Source: Limnohabitans curvus (GTDB lineage Bacteria; Pseudomonadota; Gammaproteobacteria; Burkholderiales; Burkholderiaceae_C). From it: a DNA stretch of 64,000 nucleotides. Below the pieces are notes generated by a model. That model worked only from the letters and a program-made list of their open reading frames with translations, was not told where the DNA came from and searched no databases. Positions 26,323 through 34,692 of this stretch are shown piece by piece. Within the stretch, counting starts at the first letter, position 1. Every line of letters starts with the position of its first letter. Position numbers and translations under genes: made by a program. The DNA lies in NCBI RefSeq assembly GCF_003063475.1, contig NZ_NESP01000002.1, positions 1 through 64,000 of the forward strand. The letters are read 5' to 3'.

Positions 26323-26899
26323 CGAGGCGGTGTCAGAGCTTCGCACGAGAAACAAGCACCTAACTTACGCGGTCTTGGCTTCCGCTCTTGTTTGCGTTGG
26401 CGTGACCTTCAAGCTGGTGAGCCAGAGCGAAATCATCATGGTGCAGACGCCAGGAATGCCTGCGAATTCAATCATCGAAAGAACTTCCTTCGACAAGAAC
26501 GCACAACTGGCGACCTTGAATGCAATCACCAATAACTTGGGAAACCTCAATCCCGCGAACGCGGAATACCAGAAGAAATTCCTTGAGTTGTATTTTTCGC
26601 CTGAGGCCTATACGCGCCTGAGCCACGAAATCGACTTGAGGGTTGAGAAGGCAAAAGCCGAGCGCGAGTTGGGTAGCTCGTATTTCGTTTTTAAGCGCTA
26701 CGTCTATGACGAGCAAATTAACAAGCACTTCATCGTGGGCGAGCAACACACGGTGAATGCCGCAAAGGACTCTGCAGAGCCCTATGTCTATGAGTACGCC
26801 ATCCACATCGAAAACTATCGACTGTGGGTTGACGACATCAAGGTGTACCCCGGCGAAAAGATTCACAACTCCGAATGGATTAAGGCGAATTCAAAATGA
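26303..26899 (+). CDS. traE: F-type conjugative transfer protein TraE
   Basis: 198 residues. AAGGAG eight bases before the ATG at 26303 fixes the start despite a longer open frame. One N-terminal membrane helix (TYAVLASALVCVGVTFKLV) is followed by a periplasmic domain with FLELYFSPEAYTRL, SYFVFKRYVYDEQ and WVDDIKVYPG. This is the VirB5/VirB8-like inner-membrane component. It overlaps traL and traK. Confidence 0.85.
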   Translation: MEMNQRNEAVSELRTRNKHLTYAVLASALVCVGVTFKLVSQSEIIMVQTPGMPANSIIERTSFDKNAQLATLNAITNNLGNLNPANAEYQKKFLELYFSPEAYTRLSHEIDLRVEKAKAERELGSSYFVFKRYVYDEQINKHFIVGEQHTVNAAKDSAEPYVYEYAIHIENYRLWVDDIKVYPGEKIHNSEWIKANSK

Positions 26900-27828
26900 A
26901 ACTGCACAAATACCCACGTACTTTAGTTGCGCTGGCCAGTTTGCTGCTGGCAAGCCTTGTATGGGCTGATGCACCAGCCCCAGAAAGCACGCCAGCATCC
27001 GACAAGCAGCATGTCGAGATCGTCAAAAAAGTCGCGCCCAAGAAAGAGTGGAATTCGACCGAAGTCAACTCGGCAATAGCGGTAAAAAATATCCCAACCA
27101 AAGAGATCAATCTCCCAGGCGTCATGAAGATCGAGGGGGCGTCTACAAGCGCACTTGATTTCACCCGAGCAAGAACCATTCAGATGAACAACGGCGGCAG
27201 CGTGTCCGTCTACTTGTCTTCTACTGAACCAAACCGCATCCAGCTCCCATTTGTTAATCCGCATGTCATCGGCACCACCGATGTAATGATCGACAAACGA
27301 GCCAAGAGCAACAACATTTATGTTGCTTTCAAACAAGGCGTAACCAAAGCCGTCCCGATCTTCATCGAAACAGACGATGGCAGCGGGCCAGTTCTTGGTC
27401 TGCAATTAATCCCCAAAGGCATTGCCAGCCAAACAATCATTGTTGAAGACGTTGCACCTCGCGCCGCATCTGACTCGGCAAAAGGAAACAAGGGCAGCGA
27501 GTACGTTGCTTCCACTCAAAGCCTGATGGAAACGGTTGCGTTGAACGCAACGCCCAATGGCTACTCAATTGTCGAAATCAAGGTTCCACCAATTGCCATG
27601 AATGGTTTGTTGGTCGAGGTTGAGAAGAAGCTGAGCAACAGGGAAGCAGACATCTTTGTCTACCGAGTTCTGAACCCAGGACCAGCGGCAACAAGTATTC
27701 GTGAAAGCGAATTTGATGGCGATTTAGTTCAGGCGATTTCAGTTCACCCCAAACCAAATCTCAAGGCGGGCGAGTCGACAAGAGTCATCGTTCTCGCTCG
27801 TAAAGAGCAAAAAACAAAGGGGCAATGA
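26896..27828 (+). CDS. traK: F-type conjugative transfer protein TraK
   Basis: 310 residues; signal peptide ends LVWADA. The Ala/Pro-rich start is followed by a secretin-like beta domain (FTRARTIQMNNGGSVSVYLS, PNRIQLPFVNPHVIG, IFIETDDGSGPVLGLQLIP). TraK is the VirB9-like outer-membrane core subunit that joins TraB and the lipoprotein TraV. 4-bp overlaps with traE and traB. Confidence 0.85.
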   Translation: MKLHKYPRTLVALASLLLASLVWADAPAPESTPASDKQHVEIVKKVAPKKEWNSTEVNSAIAVKNIPTKEINLPGVMKIEGASTSALDFTRARTIQMNNGGSVSVYLSSTEPNRIQLPFVNPHVIGTTDVMIDKRAKSNNIYVAFKQGVTKAVPIFIETDDGSGPVLGLQLIPKGIASQTIIVEDVAPRAASDSAKGNKGSEYVASTQSLMETVALNATPNGYSIVEIKVPPIAMNGLLVEVEKKLSNREADIFVYRVLNPGPAATSIRESEFDGDLVQAISVHPKPNLKAGESTRVIVLARKEQKTKGQ

Positions 27829-29060
27829 TGTTTGAAGAACAAGTCGAAAAGTGGAAGGAACTTGACCCAAAGATGAAGGGCATATTTGTTGCCATCCTCG
27901 TTTTGGGTTCCGTGTTCATCTTCGTTCAATCACAGAAGAACAAAGCAGCAGAAAACGCCGCAGAACAAAAGCGTATCGAAAAGGCCGCAGCTGACGAATT
28001 GAAAAAGAAGCCCGGCGAGTCGTATAGCTTTACAGCGCTGCCATCTACGAATCGAAATCAAGGCTTAGAAGACCTGACTGCGGAAATTCAGCAACTTAAG
28101 CAAGAAATTCAGGCCGCAAAGAACTCACAACAGTTTCCCTCAGCAGGCGTAACCGCAGCAACCCCGCCTGCTGTGGATTTATCACGACCCTTGCCTGGTG
28201 GTGTACAAAACCCGAACGTTGACGCAGCTTTAGATTTGGCGCAACTGGACCCGAAAAAGGCACCTCGCGGAGCGGCAGTTGCCACGCTGGATGAGCCAAA
28301 GCCTCTGCCCGCAGCGCCACAACTCAAGACATGGCCAGCCGAAAAAATCACAGAGAAGGAAAAAACACCAGAGCCAAAGATTGTGATCCCGATCAACTCG
28401 GCGCTTGAGGGCGTCATGCTCACGGGCATTAACGCTCGTCCAGGTGGTGCTACATCAGGCACAGTTGGTTCGTCTACATCGGCAATTAATGTGGGCGCAC
28501 CTTTCGTTACGAAGATCAAGGGCGATGCAACACTGCCTAACGGCTGGAAGCTCAGCGACCTTGGTGACTGCCTGATGGGCGGCTCAGGCATTGCGGTTTT
28601 GAGCGCAGAGCGCGCTTACGCGATCAGCGACACCATTTCATGCGTAGCCCCCAACGGAGACGTATTTGAGGCTCCTATCAAGGCCTATGGCGTCGACGCA
28701 GACGGCATTCAAGGTTTGGCGGGGAAGGTTGTGAGCAAGCAGGGCGCGATTTTGGCGCAAGCCTTCATCACTGGCATCGCTTCAGGCCTTGGCACCGCAC
28801 TCGCGCCGACTGCAGTACCCGGCTTCAACAACACCGCATCGGGTGGCTCTACTGCATACCAAACGCCAGACCCATCAATGGTTGCTCGCACAGCAGTTGG
28901 TACAGGGGTGTCTAACGCCGCTTCGCAGCTCTCTCGCTTCTACCTTGAGTTCGCTCGTGAGACTTTTCCTGTGATTGAAGTGTTGGCAGGTACGCGCATC
29001 ACTTGGATCTTGAAAGAGTCCGTCGAATTCAAACGCACGAAAAAAGGAATCCAAAAATGA
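27825..29060 (+). CDS. traB: F-type conjugative transfer protein TraB
   Basis: 411 residues of VirB10-type layout. A cytoplasmic N-terminus, one membrane helix (IFVAILVLGSVFIFVQ, about residues 19-34), a coiled coil and Pro-rich spacer (LTAEIQQLKQEIQAAK) come first. The beta-barrel domain follows (SALEGVMLTGINARPGG, GDCLMGGSGIAVLSAERAY, SRFYLEFARETFPVIEVLAGTR). It spans the envelope and links TraK/TraV to the inner membrane. 4-bp overlaps on both sides. Confidence 0.9.
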   Translation: MMFEEQVEKWKELDPKMKGIFVAILVLGSVFIFVQSQKNKAAENAAEQKRIEKAAADELKKKPGESYSFTALPSTNRNQGLEDLTAEIQQLKQEIQAAKNSQQFPSAGVTAATPPAVDLSRPLPGGVQNPNVDAALDLAQLDPKKAPRGAAVATLDEPKPLPAAPQLKTWPAEKITEKEKTPEPKIVIPINSALEGVMLTGINARPGGATSGTVGSSTSAINVGAPFVTKIKGDATLPNGWKLSDLGDCLMGGSGIAVLSAERAYAISDTISCVAPNGDVFEAPIKAYGVDADGIQGLAGKVVSKQGAILAQAFITGIASGLGTALAPTAVPGFNNTASGGSTAYQTPDPSMVARTAVGTGVSNAASQLSRFYLEFARETFPVIEVLAGTRITWILKESVEFKRTKKGIQK

Positions 29061-29746
29061 AATCAACCAAGTTTTCTATCTTGGCCAGCGTTTGTGCCTT
29101 GCTTGTTTTGCAGGGTTGCGCCTCTCAAATGAATCCCGTGGGCGAGGTGAAGTTTGACTGCAATCGTCGTCAAGACGCCAAGAGCCCCTATTGCCGCTCA
29201 TTTCGCTCGGTTGACGCTTCGACTTCAGGCGAGATCCCGCAAAGCCGCTTCGACAAAGATTTTCAGATGGAAGAGCTTGATCGTTTGATTGGCATCTCAC
29301 CCGATGAAGAAGCAAAGGGCGAATCGAATGCGAATAGCAAACCCAAGCAAGCCCGTCCCGTGGTTCTGCCACACCAAGTGCGTCAAGAGCCTCCATTGCT
29401 TGGCGCACCAGTTCGCGAAGGGCCAGTGGTGCAACGCGTATGGGTCAAACGCTTCGTGGATGGCAACGATGTCTTGACTGAAAACACTGTTGTCTACAAG
29501 GAAATCCGTGGCAATCGTTGGGCTGGTTTTGATGGGCAAGGTAGCTCAGTCATTGGTGACCAACGCGTCTATCCACATCGCCCTTTGGAGCCGCAGTCCA
29601 CTCCAGCGGCCAATACAACCCCCGGTGACGCTCAACGACCACAGGGCGCACCCTCAAACGAATTCAATCAGCCAGGAAGCAATTCCGAGCAGTCCGAATC
29701 AGCATTTGATCCCGCTGTGAGTGGATCGCAAACCATGCCTAAGTAA
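29057..29746 (+). CDS. traV: Outer-membrane lipoprotein TraV
   Basis: 229 residues from ATG 29057 (4-bp overlap with traB). The lipobox LVLQGC gives acylated Cys at about residue 20. After it comes MNPVGEVKFDCNRRQDAKSPYC with a Cys pair, as in the TraV family. The C-terminal half has VQRVWVKRFVDGNDVL and a low-complexity Pro/Gln/Ser tail. A VirB7-like anchor of the outer-membrane core. Confidence 0.85.
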   Translation: MKSTKFSILASVCALLVLQGCASQMNPVGEVKFDCNRRQDAKSPYCRSFRSVDASTSGEIPQSRFDKDFQMEELDRLIGISPDEEAKGESNANSKPKQARPVVLPHQVRQEPPLLGAPVREGPVVQRVWVKRFVDGNDVLTENTVVYKEIRGNRWAGFDGQGSSVIGDQRVYPHRPLEPQSTPAANTTPGDAQRPQGAPSNEFNQPGSNSEQSESAFDPAVSGSQTMPK

Positions 29747-29757
29747 AAGGAAACCTC

Positions 29758-30141
29758 ATGAAAAACACCTCCCCACTCTCGTCGCAAGACGTTGGTACTT
29801 TGCAAATGAGCGCGACATTGGTCCTCTCAGTTCTGGCCGTTCTTGGCACGCTCGCCGCCCTGAACGGTGGAACCGCCCTGACAGCAAGCTCATGGGACTC
29901 TATGGTCACGTATTTGCAAGGCATGCTCAGCAGCACTTGGGTGCTCGTTTTGGCATTTGCCTCATTGCTCGTTTGCGTATGGCAATTGATGCATGGCGCA
30001 GGCTACCGATCGGCTGGTTTGATCTTGGCAATTCTCGGTTTCGCTTTGATCGGCCCAGGTGTTGTGCGCGCAATGGCAACGGCCACTGGCGAACCAGCAT
30101 CCATCACCGTTGCTCCTACCCAAATCGAATACCAGAAGTAA
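29758..30141 (+). CDS. Candidate conjugative pilin (TraA-like)
   Basis: 127 residues. A long N-terminal hydrophobic leader (SATLVLSVLAVLGTLAAL) leads to a possible cleavage site near ALTA (about residue 43). Two hydrophobic segments separated by a short basic loop HGAGYR follow (TWVLVLAFASLLVCVWQLM; AGLILAILGFALIGPGVVRAM). A long leader plus two-helix mature protein is the topology of F TraA/VirB2 pilins. No other gene in the locus fits better. Placement between traV and traC differs from F (before traL), so the call is by topology and context. Confidence 0.55.
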   Translation: MKNTSPLSSQDVGTLQMSATLVLSVLAVLGTLAALNGGTALTASSWDSMVTYLQGMLSSTWVLVLAFASLLVCVWQLMHGAGYRSAGLILAILGFALIGPGVVRAMATATGEPASITVAPTQIEYQK

Positions 30142-30201
30142 TGTTGAGCAATGGGGACGCTCAGTCGATCTGAGTCCCTCATCAAACAAAAGGGAATAAC
30201 C

Positions 30202-32784
30202 GTGACTCTCCGAACCCCAAATTTCAAGACTCAATTCGCCTCAGACTTGATCCACCTGGACACGTACACGGCGAATGATCATCTGATTGTCTCTAAGGCA
30301 AAACAAGACAAGACCTATGTTGGTCGCGCCTATTTGATGAGTCCACTGGTAGGCGGGGGCGGTGAGTTCGGCACGGTTGTTCAGAACATTTTCAAATCGT
30401 GCCCAGACGACTCATTGATTCAAGTGAGCCTGATATCTGAACCAGATTACGAAGCTGCTCGCCTTTACGCCAAAGGCAAGACGCACGGCGGTGAAATGGT
30501 TTCAGAGCTTGTGAACAAGCAAAAAAGTGTATTTGAGTTCGCCACTAAAGTGGCCTGGCAAGCGGACGTTCCTCTGTTGAACAAGAGATCTTTGATCGTG
30601 TCTCTTGCTGTGCCAGTTAAGAACTTGAACGCCGAAACTCTCTCAGAGTCAGCCTCATTGCAAGCAGACTTTCTGAATAACATGCGTGGTTGCGGTTTCG
30701 CAGACGCAGAAATTCTTAAAGCTGGCGAGCTGTTGGGTTACTACAGAAAATTTGCCTCGATTTATACGCCTCAGAGCAACGTCGAGTTAGACGAGCTGCT
30801 TGAGTTGCGCCACCAAGTCTTTGGCCCAGACCAAAGCATCGATTTTCGCGACAGCAAGGTCGGGATATTCGACGGGCAGACATACTGCGCCGAAGTGACC
30901 GCCAAGAAGTACCCAGAAGAAGGCTATCACGGCCTCACGAGCTTGCTATCTGGCGCCCCATTCAACAGCGGCTCCTCAAGGGATGGTGGTGGACAGCGAA
31001 TTCTTACGCCTTTCATCTTCACGACAACCGTTCGTGTGGCGAATCAACGCAAAGAGATGGATCGCGTTGAGAACGCCATTAAGTCGCGTCAAAACACACA
31101 GACTCTCCCATTCAAGCTGGGCAATGAAGCCCCAGCGCAGGCAATGGTCGACCTGGACTACATGAAGAATATGTGCAGCACGGACGGAGATAAGTTCGTC
31201 TATGTGTCAACAACCGCTTTTGTATTTGGAAAAACTCGCGAACAAACAATTGACGTTGCCACGACCCTCAAGGGCACATTCGACAAGTTGGGGTTTGATG
31301 GCCGCTTGGTGAGAAACGATGGAATCGTTCGCTGGGCTCAGGCGCTGCCTTTGAATTTCGCCCCAAGCATCGCTGAAAAATTGAAAAGCGAATGCATCAT
31401 GCCTTCGTCTGCCGCAGGCTGCTTGCTGCCCGTTTATGGCGATCACGCTGGTAACGCACGTGTCCACACAAACAACACAGGCTCAATGTTCATCACTCGC
31501 CGAGGCGCAGCGCATTACTTTGATCCCTTTGTTTCGGATAGCAACTTCAACGGCGTTATTGCTGCCGCCCCTGGCTCGGGTAAATCGTTTGTTTTGCAAT
31601 ACCTGATCAAGAACAACCTCGCCGAAGGTGCGAACATCTTTTTATTCGACAACGGTCGCAGCGCGAAAAAACTATGCGCGTCTGTTGGGGGTGAGTTCAA
31701 CGAATTCTCCCTTAGCACTACGGACATGCCTTCCCTGAATCCGTTCACGGGCCTGAATGATCAGGAATTTGATGAACAACAAGAAGTCATTACATCCTTG
31801 CTGCTACTGATGGCCTTTGAAGGCGAGGTTCCACATTCTGGTGCGCGTATTGCAATGACTGAGGCCGTTCGCGCCGCCTACGGAAAAAAACAAGGCGATG
31901 CGGAAATCAGCACGGTTGTTGACAGTTTGGAAATCATTCGCGCCTCAGCAGGCGACAAAGTCGACTTGAACGAAGTTGAGCGAGCAGCAGGGAACTTGGG
32001 GCCTCGTCTCAAAGCATTTCTGGAAAGCCCAACCCGTGGCCAATTCTTCCGTGGCAAAGGCACGATCAACCCAACCAAACAATTCACTGTGTTTGAGTTG
32101 GGCGGGTTGTCTGGTGATGGCCACCTTCGTAAATGTGTCATGTTCTTTGTACTGAACATGCTCATGTCGCGTATCAAGACTGTGAAGGGCCGCAAGTTGG
32201 TGATGGTGGACGAAGGCCTCGACCTCCTGAACGACGAAGCTGCAGCACTTGCAATGGAAGGCATCTACCTCAAGGGACGAAAAGATGGTGTTGGTGTTTG
32301 GACTATTGTGCAATCCCTGCTCAAACTGTCCGAGACCTCAACAGGTCGAATCATTCTCAACCAGTCTGCGTGGAAGCTGATCTTGGCTCAGAAGTCAGAA
32401 GAGGTGAAAAAACTTTTCGAGCACAACATCCTGACTGGATTTGCTCACGATCCGTTCTTTCGGCGCATGGTCGAAAGCATCGAAACCCGCAAAGGTGTTT
32501 TTTCGGAAATTCTGTTTGTTGGTGATCGCTATTACGAAGCTGCCCGACTTTATGTCGACAGATTCACCTCGACGTTGTTCAGCTCCGAAGGTGATGCTCG
32601 CGATGCTGTGTTTGAGCTGATGCAGCAGGGTATTAGCGCGGTCGATGCGGTCTACCAAGTGATGGGCGATAAGAAGCGTTCACGTTTGCAGTTTTTGAAA
32701 ACCGCGATTGACCAACTGTTCTTTGAAGACTCTCAGCTGACCAAGGCTGAGTTGCTCAACTGCGTAAATGAGGTAACCCAATGA
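30202..32784 (+). CDS. traC: F-type conjugative transfer ATPase TraC
   Basis: 860 residues from GTG 30202 (preceded by AAGGGA); ATG 30151 would add 17 residues. The Walker A AAPGSGKS is near residue 455, NPFTGL after it, and Walker B LVMVDEGLDLL near residue 665. The HerA-like C-terminal domain has GRKDGVGVWTIVQSLL and LNQSAWKLILAQ. TraC is the VirB4-like cytoplasmic ATPase that powers pilus assembly. It overlaps the next gene by 4 bp. Confidence 0.92.
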   Translation: MTLRTPNFKTQFASDLIHLDTYTANDHLIVSKAKQDKTYVGRAYLMSPLVGGGGEFGTVVQNIFKSCPDDSLIQVSLISEPDYEAARLYAKGKTHGGEMVSELVNKQKSVFEFATKVAWQADVPLLNKRSLIVSLAVPVKNLNAETLSESASLQADFLNNMRGCGFADAEILKAGELLGYYRKFASIYTPQSNVELDELLELRHQVFGPDQSIDFRDSKVGIFDGQTYCAEVTAKKYPEEGYHGLTSLLSGAPFNSGSSRDGGGQRILTPFIFTTTVRVANQRKEMDRVENAIKSRQNTQTLPFKLGNEAPAQAMVDLDYMKNMCSTDGDKFVYVSTTAFVFGKTREQTIDVATTLKGTFDKLGFDGRLVRNDGIVRWAQALPLNFAPSIAEKLKSECIMPSSAAGCLLPVYGDHAGNARVHTNNTGSMFITRRGAAHYFDPFVSDSNFNGVIAAAPGSGKSFVLQYLIKNNLAEGANIFLFDNGRSAKKLCASVGGEFNEFSLSTTDMPSLNPFTGLNDQEFDEQQEVITSLLLLMAFEGEVPHSGARIAMTEAVRAAYGKKQGDAEISTVVDSLEIIRASAGDKVDLNEVERAAGNLGPRLKAFLESPTRGQFFRGKGTINPTKQFTVFELGGLSGDGHLRKCVMFFVLNMLMSRIKTVKGRKLVMVDEGLDLLNDEAAALAMEGIYLKGRKDGVGVWTIVQSLLKLSETSTGRIILNQSAWKLILAQKSEEVKKLFEHNILTGFAHDPFFRRMVESIETRKGVFSEILFVGDRYYEAARLYVDRFTSTLFSSEGDARDAVFELMQQGISAVDAVYQVMGDKKRSRLQFLKTAIDQLFFEDSQLTKAELLNCVNEVTQ

Positions 32785-33200
32785 AATCATTAAAAGACCT
32801 CATCTTGTCTGGTGATTTGCCGTATGTCGCAGCGCTTGTATTCATGGCGGCAGGTTTTTATGCTGGCATCGAGTACAAGGGCGATGCACCAAGAGTCGTG
32901 ATTGCTGAGCGTGGTGCCGTGATTCTCGAAGCCGTTTTGGATCGCCATGATGCCGCGCCTGAAATCATGGAGAAGGAAATCTCTCAACCAGTCATTGCTG
33001 TCCTCAAGAAATACGCGGACCTTGGCTACGTCGTGATTGACTCAAGCAAGGACGAAGCGGGGCATTACATGGTTGCAGCGCTGCCAGCGGAAACCAAAGA
33101 CATTACAGCCGAACTTCGCGAAGCTATTAAAAAGCCCCAACCAACCACAAAACCAGCAGCCATTCCCGAGGCGATCGCGCCTCCAGCGAGCCCGAAATGA
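32781..33200 (+). CDS. Membrane protein at the TrbI position
   Basis: 139 residues with one N-terminal membrane helix (YVAALVFMAAGFYAGIEY), a periplasmic domain (VIAVLKKYADLGYVVIDSS) and a Pro/Ala-rich tail. It lies directly after traC with a 4-bp overlap, where F has trbI. The similarity to TrbI is topological and positional, not a clear motif match. Confidence 0.55.
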   Translation: MKSLKDLILSGDLPYVAALVFMAAGFYAGIEYKGDAPRVVIAERGAVILEAVLDRHDAAPEIMEKEISQPVIAVLKKYADLGYVVIDSSKDEAGHYMVAALPAETKDITAELREAIKKPQPTTKPAAIPEAIAPPASPK

Positions 33201-33703
33201 GTGCGGTCGACGAAAAAAAACAAAGGAGGGTCGTCTGGGGCGCTCTTTTGGTTGCGCTTCTTGCGGTGAACTATTACTGGTTTAAATCACCCATCACGAT
33301 TGGCTTCGATCCCAATGACGAGAAGTGTCTACCAGACATGCACCTCTCGCTCCTGGTTAAACAACACCCCACCAATGTCGAGCGGGGTGATTTGCTTTTC
33401 TGGGAGCCCTCAGGAGCGCTGGCCTACATCAAACAAGCTTATGTCTTAAAGAGGGTTAGTGGGGTGCCAGGCGACCGTTTGCAAGTAACTGACGAAGAAG
33501 TTCTCGTCAATGGTGAGGTGGTAGCAATGGGCCTGCCACTGGTAGACGTCACCAAAGTTTCTACGAAGGCATTCGAACGCGATGAAGTGATTCCTGCAGG
33601 CAAATTTTTTATGACAGGAACCCACCCCTTGTCCAACGATTCCAGATATTGGGGCTACTTGGATGTCGGCTCAGTGGTCGGCAAAGGCTACAAGATTTTC
33701 TAA
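33197..33703 (+). CDS. S26-family signal peptidase of the transfer system
   Basis: 168 residues: N-terminal membrane anchor (VVWGALLVALLAVNYYWF), then a leader-peptidase fold with ERGDLLFWEP, the general-base Lys85 in LKRVSGVPGDRL, and GTHPLSNDSRYWGYL. The nucleophile position is odd: where S26 enzymes have Ser-x-Pro, this protein reads Cys44-Leu-Pro (DEKCLPDMHL). It would process pilin or another transfer substrate. IncHI TrhF-type peptidases are the closest relatives I can suggest. 4-bp overlap with the preceding gene. Confidence 0.8.
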   Translation: MSAVDEKKQRRVVWGALLVALLAVNYYWFKSPITIGFDPNDEKCLPDMHLSLLVKQHPTNVERGDLLFWEPSGALAYIKQAYVLKRVSGVPGDRLQVTDEEVLVNGEVVAMGLPLVDVTKVSTKAFERDEVIPAGKFFMTGTHPLSNDSRYWGYLDVGSVVGKGYKIF

Positions 33704-33710
33704 GGCAACC

Positions 33711-34682
33711 ATGAAGAATGCAATCACTCTCCTCGTTTCGCTGTCCTTTGCTGCGGGTTCATACGCGCAAAGTGACAAGACTGTCCGCATAGACGATGCG
33801 TATGGTGATGCATTTACTAACTACACCCCTTACATAGCCCCTCAGAAAAAGGCCCAACCAAAGCCAAAACAAGTCACACCACCCGCACTCACCCAAGAGG
33901 GCAAGCAAGAGCCAAAAGGAGAGCAAAAAGTTGATGTCGAATGGTTGATCAAAAACTACCCGATGTTGGAAAAGCGAGCCATCGATAACCCATCAGAAGA
34001 AAATATTTCAGCGCACCTGTATGCCAAGCGAATCATCATGGACAAGGCGCAGCGCTTCGAAGAAATGCACATGAAGGTGGTTAACGAAGACCCCTTGCTC
34101 AACGAAAACAATCGAGTTCCCTACGCATCAGCAGGCGCTCAATCCATCCGGAACGCTGACTACCTCGCGCAACAGAAGGCTGTGCGCGAGCTGGGCGAAG
34201 TGGGCGGACTCGTTGCCTTTGTAGATGGGGGCTGCAGATTTTGTGCAATGCAAGTGCCCGTCCTAGCCATGCTCAAGACTAACTACGGCATGGAGACATT
34301 GGTTGTCTCAATTGACGGAAGAAGACCCAAGGGCTACGCAGGCCCGATTGTTGTTGATAACGGGCTATACAAAAAACTTGATTTGAAGTTAACCCCCTCC
34401 ATCGTTTATGTGCCAAAACCAAAGGGCTACGAAGGGGATGCAGACCCGAACAAGTACTTGGTTGTTTCGCAAGGTTTTTATGCAGCAGACGAATTGACGA
34501 AGTTAATTGCGTTTGCTGGCCACAACATGAAGTTGCTATCTGCCGAAACGACTCGCGATCTCGATGTTTGGACCCGTGGCGTTGCATCCACTCAGGACCT
34601 TCAGAGTTTGACGCTAGATCCAGAAAAGCCAGAAACGTTCAAGAAGAAGTTGCAACCTATTTTGCTCAAGCAGTACCAGTGA
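33711..34682 (+). CDS. traF: F-type conjugative transfer protein TraF (thioredoxin-like)
   Basis: 323 residues from ATG 33711; signal peptide ends AGSYAQ. A Pro/Lys/Gln-rich linker comes first. A helical TraF region follows (DVEWLIKNYPMLEKRAIDNP), then a thioredoxin-like domain with an intact Cys175-Arg-Phe-Cys178 (VDGGCRFCAMQVP) and a cis-Pro loop LTPSIVYVP. F TraF itself lacks a CxxC, so this version may be redox active. It precedes traH, as in many F-like loci. Confidence 0.85.
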   Translation: MKNAITLLVSLSFAAGSYAQSDKTVRIDDAYGDAFTNYTPYIAPQKKAQPKPKQVTPPALTQEGKQEPKGEQKVDVEWLIKNYPMLEKRAIDNPSEENISAHLYAKRIIMDKAQRFEEMHMKVVNEDPLLNENNRVPYASAGAQSIRNADYLAQQKAVRELGEVGGLVAFVDGGCRFCAMQVPVLAMLKTNYGMETLVVSIDGRRPKGYAGPIVVDNGLYKKLDLKLTPSIVYVPKPKGYEGDADPNKYLVVSQGFYAADELTKLIAFAGHNMKLLSAETTRDLDVWTRGVASTQDLQSLTLDPEKPETFKKKLQPILLKQYQ

Positions 34683-34692
34683 GGAAACAGAA

